DNA of 15,300 nt from assembly GCA_964614415.1 (NCBI GenBank), contig CAZTLE010000095.1:1-15300 (forward strand). Reading direction: 5' to 3'. This DNA is from CAZTLE01 sp964614415. Lineage in GTDB: Bacteria > Bacteroidota > Bacteroidia > Flavobacteriales > Flavobacteriaceae. A program made the position numbers and the translations under genes. Of the stretch, positions 1 through 7,180 are shown in pieces (the first letter of the stretch is position 1; each line of letters begins with the position of its first letter). Under the pieces are notes generated by a model. The model did not search any database. It had not been told where the DNA came from and saw only the letters and a list, made by a program, of their open reading frames with translations.

Positions 1-1480
1 CCGTGTTGTTTGTAGAAGTGCCGAGTGTATTATAGGTTCCATAATGAGCTCCTGTTCCACTGCCCGATAAGACACTCACCGTACCGTAATGAGTTCCGGA
101 ACCGCTGCCTGAAATCAAAGAATAATTTCCGTAGTGCATTCCGTTTCCGGTACCGGACAACAAATTATAGGTACCATAATGGGTATTGGTTGTAGCCGTA
201 TTTTGAATCGTATTTTGCGTCCCTACCTGCGTACCGGAACCACTACCGGTTAGTCGAATGCGCGCGCCAAACTGTGCTCCCGAGCCAGAAACTGCTACCT
301 CCGTGTCGGTACCATATTGAGTTCCCGAACCGGAACCCGATAAGACGTTGTACGTTCCCGTATGAATCCCGCTACCGGAACCGCTTAATTGATTTCGTGT
401 ACCTGTTTGCGTTCCGTTGCCGCTGTTGGTAATTATATTATTGACGCCCCTTTGCTCACCGCCACCATTTCCGCCTAACGCATTTTGCGTTCCGTAGTGA
501 GATCCACTTCCATTGCCGAAGATCTCTGATCGCAACCCGTAATGAAAACCGTTGCCGCTATTTGATATAGAGGCGAATACTGCCTGCTGAACTCCCGAAC
601 CACTGCCGGAAAGCAGGCTAAAAGAACCCGTATGGGCTCCGGATCCTGTTCCGGATAAAGAATTATAGACTCCATAATGTGTTCCATTGCCGGAATTTGA
701 GATTGAGTTGCTAATGCCCCGATTCTCACCTGCGCCACTACCTGCGAGGATGTTCTCGACTCCATAGTTAAGCACAGTACTCGGAGATGTTATTTGATTA
801 CGCATTCCCCAAACCGTGGTCGTGGATGAACCCGAGATTTGGCTATCAAACCCATAGATGGTACCATTGCTTCCTGTAAACTGGAAATCATATCCGGTCT
901 TGTCACCGGAACCCGAGTTTGTAATTAACGAATAACTCCCCGTTTGATCCGCGTTCCCCGTTCCCGAAAGTACCGATAAGTACCCTTCTGCATTAGAGAA
1001 GTTAGTAGAAGTGATATTAACTCTATGTCCTACCTGATTCCCTGTTCCCGTACCACTGATATTGGTATATGTTCCGTAGCGATCGGCATTAGAGGTACCT
1101 GAATACTGGTTATAAACCCCAAACTGAAGTGTGGCGCCCGTGTTCAACATATTCGTGTACATTCCGTACTGAGTCCCCGAACCGGCACCGGTTAAATTAT
1201 TGAACACTCCATAATGAATGCCCGAACCGCTACTGGAGGCTTGATTATAGGTCCCATAATGTGTTCCTGAGCCACCGGTAATGGCATTATACGTTCCATA
1301 GCGAATCCCACTACCGGTTCCTTGCAATGCGTTTCGAACGCCGTAATGAGCGGCATTACCCGTGTTCGAAATCAGGTTACTAATCGCCAGGCGTTGTCCT
1401 GTTCCACTTCCGGAGAGTAGTGTTTCAATTCCTTCGGTCGTACCCGAACCGGAATTAGAATTTGTGATATACATCCCCCG
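1..1480 (-). repeat. 45-bp tandem coding repeat, 33 visible units
   Basis: On the minus strand the glycine codon of the Y-G pair recurs with low ends at 1475, 1430, 1385, 1340, 1295, 1253, 1208 and so on down to 173, 128, 83, 38. Of 32 intervals, 29 are exactly 45 bp, two are 42 bp and one is 48 bp, so the reading frame is always kept. The best units read HYGTYN then a Gly-Ser-rich stretch. Variants replace HYG by QYG, QFG, QTG, QVG, QQA or, at three places, ENRG, EQRG or QRLA. DNA identity between units is moderate, which suggests an old duplication held by protein-level selection. The array continues past the window start. Confidence 0.9.
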
Positions 1481-1969
1481 GGACAGGGACGCGCTTGACC
1501 CTGTAATACCAAGATTAACGGATTGAGTTGCAGCGTCGGCTGCATCGGCTATATCAAGTTTGTAGTCGGCTGTGGTCTTCCCAATCGCCACATTCCCCTG
1601 GGTATACATATCATCATTGATATCGTTTGGAGCTGTGGTTGTTCCCTCTTCATAAAAATCATCATCACTTCCAGTACCAGTGGCTATGGCAACCCAGGCC
1701 GTGGAACCGTTGTCCCAATAGTAGAATCCCTGGGAGACACTCCCTCCTCCGGTAGCATATACCAGCATACCATCCTGTCCCGCTCCCGGGTCGGTTGCCG
1801 GGAACTCATCAATCTTGGGAACAAGAATACCGTCGTTGCTGGCTGGTGTCGCCTGATTGGACGATCGCACATCCAGTTGGGCATTGGGAGATGTTGTACC
1901 TACACCTACCTGTGCCTGAAGCATTGAAATTGCAAAGACAAAAAACAGAAATAAAAATGACCTCTTCAT
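1..1969 (-). CDS. Secreted repeat protein with 15-residue HYGTYN-type repeats (3' end outside window)
   Basis: The frame is open from an ATG at 1969 down to base 1, giving 656 visible codons with no stop, so the C-terminus is missing. Residues 1-19 form a signal peptide (MKRSFLFLFFVFAISMLQA) followed by AQVGVGTTSP, the N-terminal signature also seen in the neighbour at 2088-4535. Residues about 20-160 are a non-repetitive head (GILVPKIDEF, then GFYYWDNG). From about residue 163 to the window edge the protein is a tandem array with a Tyr-Gly pair every 15 residues; the common unit is HYGTYN followed by a Ser/Thr-Gly-rich half. Known flavobacterial proteins with this N-terminus often end in an S74 chaperone domain; whether this one does cannot be seen. 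An extended beta-solenoid or trimeric surface fibre is inferred. It lies 118 bp downstream of its paralogue-like neighbour on the same strand. Confidence 0.85.
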   Translation of the reverse strand, partial: MKRSFLFLFFVFAISMLQAQVGVGTTSPNAQLDVRSSNQATPASNDGILVPKIDEFPATDPGAGQDGMLVYATGGGSVSQGFYYWDNGSTAWVAIATGTGSDDDFYEEGTTTAPNDINDDMYTQGNVAIGKTTADYKLDIADAADAATQSVNLGITGSSASLSRGMYITNSNSGSGTTEGIETLLSGSGTGQRLAISNLISNTGNAAHYGVRNALQGTGSGIRYGTYNAITGGSGTHYGTYNQASSSGSGIHYGVFNNLTGAGSGTQYGMYTNMLNTGATLQFGVYNQYSGTSNADRYGTYTNISGTGTGNQVGHRVNITSTNFSNAEGYLSVLSGTGNADQTGSYSLITNSGSGDKTGYDFQFTGSNGTIYGFDSQISGSSTTTVWGMRNQITSPSTVLNYGVENILAGSGAGENRGISNSISNSGNGTHYGVYNSLSGTGSGAHTGSFSLLSGSGSGVQQAVFASISNSGNGFHYGLRSEIFGNGSGSHYGTQNALGGNGGGEQRGVNNIITNSGNGTQTGTRNQLSGSGSGIHTGTYNVLSGSGSGTQYGTDTEVAVSGSGAQFGARIRLTGSGSGTQVGTQNTIQNTATTNTHYGTYNLLSGTGNGMHYGNYSLISGSGSGTHYGTVSVLSGSGTGAHYGTYNTLGTSTNNT

Positions 1970-2018
1970 AGTATTCAATTTATACGCATGAAGCGGGTTG
2001 TATGGCTTACGGGGAAGA

Positions 2019-2026
2019 TAAATATA
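2019..2026 (-). promoter_or_regulatory. Possible -7 box for the 15-residue-repeat gene
   Basis: The minus strand reads TATATTTA here, fitting TAnnTTTR of the Bacteroidetes housekeeping -7 element, about 50 bases before the ATG at 1969. No clear TTG lies at the usual -33 distance, so the gene may instead be transcribed from the upstream fibre gene. Weak call. Confidence 0.25.
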
Positions 2027-2087
2027 GACCAAAAACCAACCGTCCGAAACGGGAAAAAGACCCTTTTTTATTAAAAATCGATGAGTG

Positions 2088-4535
2088 TCATTTATTTTGG
2101 ACGAATAACTTCTTTAACTCCTGAATTTCAGACTTTAACGATGAAATTTCATCTTCGAGATCTCCGATTTTCTGTTGTTGCTCCTGAATGGATTTGACCA
2201 AAGGCACTACAAATTCAGCGTATCGAAGTCCGTAAAAGTCCGATCCATTTTTAGGAACGTCTACTCCACTGAACGTAAAACCCGATTCCCGGGCGGCCGA
2301 TGCAACATCCTGGGCGATAAATCCTGTACGTCGCATCCTTCGAGCCATGGAGTCATCCGTAACCAAATCTGCATTTTGCGGAAATACCTTTTCATTGAGC
2401 GTATAGGTAACAGGCTTCAACTTCAGAATAAAAGGAAGCCCCTGGACATCCTCACGGATATCTTGCTTGACCCTTCGGTCTGAAACGTTGGTCCAGTTTT
2501 GATATCCCCCAATGGAAGTGACGGAATTGCTCCCGATGCGAACCTGATTACTTGCCGTGATCTGAGCAAAATAACCTACCGCAGTCGAGTTCACATAGGT
2601 GCCGGCATTGGCATTCGTGCTTCCTCCCAGAAATGTATTAGCCCTTCCGGTAGTGTTGGCCAGACCGGCATTTACCCCAATGGCTGTATTCAAATATCCT
2701 GAAGTGGTGCTGGTGGGTTGATTATTGTACAGCGCCCGATAGCCGATTCCCACATTCCAACTGCTGTAAGCCGTACCACCATTTGTGTAGGACTGACTGT
2801 ACAGGGCCTGATATCCAATGGCCACATTGTTACTGCTTTCGGTATTGAATCGAAGCGACCAGAACCCAAGACCCACGTTATTTTCTCCTACCGTGGTGTT
2901 CTCAACAGCTCCTCCACCCACGGCTACGTTCAGGGAACCGGATGTAATATCAGTCAATGCGTAATGGCCTACCGCCGTATTCTGGTTACCGGTAGTGGAC
3001 GCCAGCATACTGTTGAATCCAACGGAGGTATTTCCCGTGGCCGTTGAGGAGCCCGACACTCCCTGGATGGCTCTATGGCCGATGGCCACATTCTCGCTTC
3101 CGGTTGTGTTATAGCGCATCGCATTGAGTCCCATGGCCGTATTGTAATTTCCTGTGGTGTTAGCCCGCAAGGCGTAGGTACCGTCTGCTGTATTCCTAAA
3201 GCCGCTGGTATTATCTCTAAGGGCCTCCGTTCCTGTGGCCGTGTTCTCATAACCATCGGTATTTTGGAAAAGCGCTTCAAATCCCGTGGCCACATTGTCA
3301 TTGCCCGTAGTGTTCTCGCGAAGCGCATCAACACCTACTGCCGTATTATAATTTCCGGTCGTATTTGAAGATAAAGCGACACCTCCTATGGCTGTATTTC
3401 GAAAACCCGTAGTATTTGCGTCAAGGGTGTAAACACCAAGGGCTGTATTATATATCCCGGTGTCGTTGGTGCGAAGTGAGTTGAATCCCACACCCGTATT
3501 ATAGGAACCTGTGGTATTGTCGTCCAGTGCAAAGGCGCCAACGGCTGTGTTCCGGAAGCCCGTTGTATTCTCGAACATCGCATAGGCCCCTAATGCAGTA
3601 TTGTATATCCCGTTGGTTGTGGCTGAGGGATTATTATTGTACATAGAGTATGATCCTAGCGCAGTATTATAGGAACCCCACGCGGCATCACCGTTGGCAA
3701 AGGCTTGATTAAACATGGATCGGAAGCCTATAGCCGTGGTATACACCGAATAAGAATCGTTGGCAAGCGCATATCGTCCAAGCGCCGCTGCTGCCTGTGC
3801 TCCTTCTCCGTACTCCATGGCTCCTACCCCAACGGCTGTATTTTGACTACCAACACCATCGGCACGCATGGCGCGGAAACCAACGGCCACATTAAGCCAG
3901 CTCGCTGTCCCGTTTTCCATGGCTTCAATACCAATGGCGGTATTGTATCCAGTTCCACTGTCGAGCATTCGCAGTGCCTGAAAGCCCACAGCCGTATTTC
4001 CAGGAACGTCGGGGTTGGACTCCAGCGCCTGGTATCCCACAGCTGTATTTTGTACAGCACTCGTCTCAGCATCCAGTCCCTGATATCCGAAGGAGGTGTT
4101 GGTTTCGGTCGCATCCATAAAGCCCGCCTTTTCGTCGTTGACGCGGAAATTCAATGGTTGACTATCACTTGTTCCAATATAATTGGCGCCGGTCGTTCCG
4201 GAATTCCCGGTTAAAGACCACATGTCTCCGGAGTTGCTGGAAGTAAACAACCTTTCCCAGTCCGTTCCATCAAAGTAATAGTAGCCAACGCCATTACCAC
4301 CGGTAACGGAAGCATTGGTATTGTATATAAGCAGGCCGGTGGCCGCTGTGTTCACTCCATCCAACATGGTATCGGTCACGTCCGAAAGCGATACTTGTGG
4401 GATGAGAACTCCCTTGTCTGTAGCGGAGATATCCAGTACAGATGACGCATCAGGACTTACGGTTCCAATACCCACCTGTGCCTGGGCACAATAGCCCATA
4501 AGAATAACGGAAAAATACAGAATTGTCTTTTTCAT
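2088..4535 (-). CDS. YadA-head-like repeat fibre protein with C-terminal peptidase S74 domain
   Basis: The protein has 815 residues if started at the ATG at 4535, which gives a clean signal peptide (MKKTILYFSVILMGYCAQA, then QVGIGT). The open frame extends 25 codons further upstream, but that segment would bury the signal peptide and overlaps the likely promoter. After an N-terminal head (about 20-150) come about 29 N-T-A-x-G repeat units, ten of them in a perfect 17-residue register. The C-terminal ~131 residues are a peptidase S74/intramolecular chaperone domain beginning SDRRVKQDI (Ser685), the expected self-cleavage site with its nearby Lys, then TGFIAQDV and YGLRYAEFVVPLVKSIQEQ. A short coiled coil (KIGDLEDEISSLKSEIQELK) ends it. 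In the family this domain drives trimer folding and is then cut off. A cell-surface trimeric fibre or adhesin role is inferred. Confidence 0.88.
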   Translation of the reverse strand: MKKTILYFSVILMGYCAQAQVGIGTVSPDASSVLDISATDKGVLIPQVSLSDVTDTMLDGVNTAATGLLIYNTNASVTGGNGVGYYYFDGTDWERLFTSSNSGDMWSLTGNSGTTGANYIGTSDSQPLNFRVNDEKAGFMDATETNTSFGYQGLDAETSAVQNTAVGYQALESNPDVPGNTAVGFQALRMLDSGTGYNTAIGIEAMENGTASWLNVAVGFRAMRADGVGSQNTAVGVGAMEYGEGAQAAAALGRYALANDSYSVYTTAIGFRSMFNQAFANGDAAWGSYNTALGSYSMYNNNPSATTNGIYNTALGAYAMFENTTGFRNTAVGAFALDDNTTGSYNTGVGFNSLRTNDTGIYNTALGVYTLDANTTGFRNTAIGGVALSSNTTGNYNTAVGVDALRENTTGNDNVATGFEALFQNTDGYENTATGTEALRDNTSGFRNTADGTYALRANTTGNYNTAMGLNAMRYNTTGSENVAIGHRAIQGVSGSSTATGNTSVGFNSMLASTTGNQNTAVGHYALTDITSGSLNVAVGGGAVENTTVGENNVGLGFWSLRFNTESSNNVAIGYQALYSQSYTNGGTAYSSWNVGIGYRALYNNQPTSTTSGYLNTAIGVNAGLANTTGRANTFLGGSTNANAGTYVNSTAVGYFAQITASNQVRIGSNSVTSIGGYQNWTNVSDRRVKQDIREDVQGLPFILKLKPVTYTLNEKVFPQNADLVTDDSMARRMRRTGFIAQDVASAARESGFTFSGVDVPKNGSDFYGLRYAEFVVPLVKSIQEQQQKIGDLEDEISSLKSEIQELKKLFVQNK
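3093..3602 (-). repeat. Ten uninterrupted 51-bp units (17-residue NTAxG repeats)
   Basis: Ten consecutive 17-residue units from NTALGAYAM (first base 3602) to the unit before NVAIGHRA (first base 3092) fill exactly 510 bp. The consensus is NTAxGxxAL, two variable residues, NTTG, two variable residues. Flanking units in the same gene are irregular (insertions around QAFANGD, NNNPSATTNG and SQSYTNGG), so this is the homogeneous core. The 17-residue step differs from the 15-residue step of the next gene. Confidence 0.85.
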
Positions 4536-4583
4536 GATCGAGGATTTAAGCAAAGCAGGTAAGTTCACTAGCAGTTCGAAGAA

Positions 4584-4610
4584 CAAAATTAAAATACTAG
4601 CAACCAACAA
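4584..4610 (-). promoter_or_regulatory. Candidate promoter for the S74 fibre gene
   Basis: The minus strand carries TAATTTTG (4591 to 4584), a perfect TAnnTTTG -7 box, with a TTG at 4610-4608 after a 16-base spacer. The predicted transcript would start about 40 bases before the ATG at 4535. This lies inside the unused N-terminal extension of the open frame and so supports the later start. Confidence 0.45.
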
Positions 4611-4706
4611 GTTAAGGAAAAAGCCTCATTTTCACCGGGGAATAGAACTATAAATTTTGCATAGGTTTTTACAAAATCGTAACATTACGAGAACAAACGG
4701 AACCGT

Positions 4707-6206
4707 ATGAAAGAAAAAGACAATCTTCCCGAAATTCAGATAGAAGATCAGAAAATCGTCGATAACCCCGAACTCAATATATGGGAAGCTTTGCTTCCCG
4801 TCGTTATTCTTGTGGGTATGCTCGCCTACAATGTGGCAGTATATGGTGATGATGCGTTGAGCGGATCTAACCAGTTTATTCTTTTATTGGGGGCCGCAGT
4901 AGCCGGGATTGTTGGATACTTTAACAAAGTAGGATACAAGCGTATGTTGGAAGAGGTTTCCGAAAACCTGAAATCCACGACAGGAGCTATACTTATTTTG
5001 CTCATGGTTGGAGCACTAGCCGGGACATGGCTAATTAGTGGAATCATTCCAACAATGATCTACTATGGGCTTCAACTGCTCAATCCTACCATTTTCCTTA
5101 TGGCGTGTGTTATCATCTGTGCCATTATTTCAATAGCAACGGGAAGTAGTTGGACCACTTCGGCCACGGTTGGAATCGCGCTCATCGGTATCGCAAATGC
5201 GCTTGACATATCCCTTGGGATGACCGCCGGAGCTGTACTTTCCGGAGCGTATTTTGGTGATAAATTGTCACCACTAAGTGACACCACTAACCTGGCTCCG
5301 GCGATGGCAGGTACCGACCTGTTCACGCATATAAAGTACATGACATACACTACAGTACCGTCGATTATAATTACACTAATTGTTTTCATTATAATAGGGT
5401 TCACGTTAGAACCTTCCGGTAATGCTAATAACGAGTCCATATTAGAATCAATTAAGGCCTCATTTAAAATATCCCCTTGGTTATTCCTGGTACCGTTGGC
5501 GGTTATTTTTCTAATCATTAAGAAAACGTCTCCTCTAATTGCGTTGCTCATAGGCACCCTACTTGGAGGTCTTGCAGCTCTGATTTTTCAACCAAACATC
5601 GTGATGGCCGTGGGAGGTGGTAACACACTTGATTTTGAGACCGGCTACAAAGGCATAATGAATGCTATTACGGTTAAAACTTCCGTGGCCACCGATAACC
5701 CGGAACTAAGCGATCTTTTCTCAGCAAAAGGAATGTACGGTATGTTAGGCACCATCTGGCTCATCATTTGCGCCATGGTATTTGGTGGAATAATGGACGC
5801 TATTGGTGCGCTTGCGACAATTAGCCGATCGTTGCTGAAACTATTCCACACAACATTCGGGTTGTTCGCAAGTACAGTTGCCAGTTGCCTGGCATTGAAC
5901 GTTACTGCCAGTGACCAGTATCTGGCCATTGTTGTTCCCGGAAAAATGTACTCAAAGGCCTTTGCGGACAAGGGACTGGCACCGGAAAACCTCAGTAGGA
6001 CGCTTGAGGATTCTGGTACGGTAACCTCTGTCCTGGTGCCCTGGAATACCTGTGGTGCCTATCAAAGTGGGGTTCTTGGAGTTCCGGTAGTTGATTATTT
6101 CTTCTATGCTATCTTCAACTGGATAAGTCCGTTTATGACCTTGCTTTTTGCCGCCTTCCGAATCAAAATACGGCAACTTTCAACGGCAAAGGTTGCGGCA
6201 GAGTAA
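4707..6206 (+). CDS. nhaC: Na+/H+ antiporter, NhaC family
   Basis: A 499-residue polytopic membrane protein with about 11-12 hydrophobic segments, the usual NhaC length. It should exchange cytoplasmic Na+ for H+ across the inner membrane. NhaC-family signatures visible are ATGSSWTTSATVG (about 144-156) and GAYFGDKLSPLSDTTNLA (180-197); the Asp/Ser/Thr-rich run is the conserved transport core. The C-terminal half has a second related block (LNVTASDQY and TLEDSGTVTSVLVPWNTCG), as expected for the inverted-repeat fold. Residues 1-25 are a charged cytoplasmic N-terminus. It is transcribed away from the fibre genes across a 171-bp divergent gap and ends at a strong terminator, so it is probably monocistronic. 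A malate/lactate-exchanging NhaC relative cannot be excluded. Confidence 0.93.
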   Translation: MKEKDNLPEIQIEDQKIVDNPELNIWEALLPVVILVGMLAYNVAVYGDDALSGSNQFILLLGAAVAGIVGYFNKVGYKRMLEEVSENLKSTTGAILILLMVGALAGTWLISGIIPTMIYYGLQLLNPTIFLMACVIICAIISIATGSSWTTSATVGIALIGIANALDISLGMTAGAVLSGAYFGDKLSPLSDTTNLAPAMAGTDLFTHIKYMTYTTVPSIIITLIVFIIIGFTLEPSGNANNESILESIKASFKISPWLFLVPLAVIFLIIKKTSPLIALLIGTLLGGLAALIFQPNIVMAVGGGNTLDFETGYKGIMNAITVKTSVATDNPELSDLFSAKGMYGMLGTIWLIICAMVFGGIMDAIGALATISRSLLKLFHTTFGLFASTVASCLALNVTASDQYLAIVVPGKMYSKAFADKGLAPENLSRTLEDSGTVTSVLVPWNTCGAYQSGVLGVPVVDYFFYAIFNWISPFMTLLFAAFRIKIRQLSTAKVAAE

Positions 6207-6213
6207 AACTTAC

Positions 6214-6239
6214 AGGTTGTCTTCGGGCAACCTTTTTTC
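6214..6239 (+). terminator. Rho-independent terminator with UUCG loop after nhaC
   Basis: AGGTTGTC (6214-6221), loop TTCG (6222-6225), GGCAACCT (6226-6233), then a T-rich tail to 6239. The stem is 8 bp with one U-G wobble, closed by the very stable C(UUCG)G tetraloop, eight bases after the nhaC stop. Confidence 0.93.
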
Positions 6240-6287
6240 TTTGGATTTTCCTAACAATAATCGATAGGATTCCGATTGTGGATTGCG

Positions 6288-6295
6288 TATTTTTA
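6288..6295 (+). promoter_or_regulatory. Possible -7 box for tpx
   Basis: TATTTTTA fits TAnnTTTR, 25 bases before the tpx ATG at 6321. No TTG at the normal -33 distance is evident. If real, the transcript would start near 6302 and exclude the TTG-initiated extension of the open frame to 6276. Confidence 0.3.
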
Positions 6296-6320
6296 CATTT
6301 CAATTCTTAAAACGCAAAAA

Positions 6321-6821
6321 ATGGCTCATATCACTTTAGGGGGCAACCCCTGCGAAACCATCGGAGACCTGCCGGCAGTAGGAACCAAGGCACCCGGCTT
6401 TACACTTTCAACATCTGACCTCGGCAGTAAAAGCCTTACTGACTTTGCGGGTTCAAAAGTTGTGATGAATATCTTTCCAAGCATTGACACAGGTGTCTGT
6501 GCGGCTTCTACCCGGCGCTTCAACGAAGAGGCTTCTAAATTATCCAATACCAAAGTGCTTTGTATTTCACGGGACTTACCTTTTGCCCACGCTCGTTTTT
6601 GTGGTGCCGAAGGCATCGATAATGTAGAAATGTTGTCCGACTTCAAGGACGGTAGCTTTGGCAAAGAATATCAATTGGAGATTGCTAACGGAGGCTTTGC
6701 CGGGTTGCATTCTCGTGCCATCGTAGTTCTCGACGAAGCAGGCACAGTGGTCTACAACGAACAAGTACCGGAAATCGGTCAGGAACCCAATTACGAGGAG
6801 GCGTTAAAACATCTTTCCTAA
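6321..6821 (+). CDS. tpx: Thiol peroxidase (atypical 2-Cys peroxiredoxin)
   Basis: The protein has 166 residues from the ATG at 6321, matching the normal Tpx length and N-terminus (MAHITLGGNP). It reduces hydrogen and alkyl peroxides with thioredoxin as donor. The peroxidatic cysteine is Cys60 in PSIDTGVC, with the catalytic Thr57 and, further on, Arg/Ser positions typical of the family. The resolving cysteine is Cys94 in ARFCGAEG, the E. coli Cys61/Cys95 pair shifted by one; Cys81 is a further conserved family cysteine. The SRDLPFAHARFC block is diagnostic. The open frame reaches back to a TTG at 6276, but those residues do not fit the family. Its stop overlaps the dgkA start (TAATG), so the two are translationally coupled. 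Confidence 0.96.
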   Translation: MAHITLGGNPCETIGDLPAVGTKAPGFTLSTSDLGSKSLTDFAGSKVVMNIFPSIDTGVCAASTRRFNEEASKLSNTKVLCISRDLPFAHARFCGAEGIDNVEMLSDFKDGSFGKEYQLEIANGGFAGLHSRAIVVLDEAGTVVYNEQVPEIGQEPNYEEALKHLS

Positions 6822-7180
6822 TGTGGAATTCCTACCTGGGCAAGCGTATCAAGAGCTTTTACTACGCCGGTAAGGGAGCCTTTCTCTTACTAAAGAACGA
6901 GCCCAGTATACAAGTACAATCGGTGATCGCCATAGTAGTGACGGTCGCCGGTTTTTATTTCAATATCTCCGCTACCGAGTGGATCTTTCAATGCCTGGCC
7001 ATAGGTCTTGTGATGAGCATCGAAGGCTTAAACACCGCTATTGAAGAAACCGCCGATTTCATCCATCCCGATTTCAATGATAAAATAGGCCGCATTAAAG
7101 ATTTGGCGGCAGGAGCCGTTTTTATAGCAGCCGTGGCTGCAGTGGTAGTTGCCTGTATTATTTACATTCCGAAGTTTTAG
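6821..7180 (+). CDS. dgkA: Diacylglycerol kinase family membrane protein
   Basis: A 119-residue, three-helix integral membrane kinase of the DgkA family. It phosphorylates diacylglycerol, or undecaprenol in some relatives, with ATP at the inner membrane. Visible family motifs are E27 in KNEPS, the signature E68-GLN-TAIE75, and IGRIKDLAAGAV (89-100) with Lys93-Asp94 matching E. coli Lys94-Asp95. Hydrophobic segments lie at about 30-47, 52-67 and 95-115. The start overlaps the tpx stop by one base, indicating a two-gene operon. Its stop overlaps the stop of the convergent TonB receptor gene. Substrate choice between diacylglycerol and undecaprenol cannot be read from the sequence. Confidence 0.93.
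   Translation: MWNSYLGKRIKSFYYAGKGAFLLLKNEPSIQVQSVIAIVVTVAGFYFNISATEWIFQCLAIGLVMSIEGLNTAIEETADFIHPDFNDKIGRIKDLAAGAVFIAAVAAVVVACIIYIPKF

Noticed and set aside
1..1480. Evenly spaced 45-bp repeats as a CRISPR array
   Set aside because: Period, continuous open frame, length changes in multiples of three and absence of unique spacers show a coding repeat.
1523..1927. Plus-strand open frame of 134 codons opposite the head of the 15-residue-repeat protein
   Set aside because: It lies fully antisense to a well-supported secreted protein and shows no recognisable domain.
2040..2075. GGGAAAAAGACCC with T's as a possible terminator between the two fibre genes
   Set aside because: The stem has only three G-C pairs with a seven-base loop, and the T-run lies on the plus strand, the wrong strand for the fibre genes.
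2175..4214. Several long plus-strand open frames opposite the S74 fibre gene (for example 3705-4214)
   Set aside because: They mirror the 51-bp repeat on the other strand; the products are low-complexity with no family features, no promoter and no spacing consistent with genes.
5072..5971. Minus-strand frames opposite nhaC
   Set aside because: They are antisense shadows of the antiporter; the plus-strand frame has clear family motifs.
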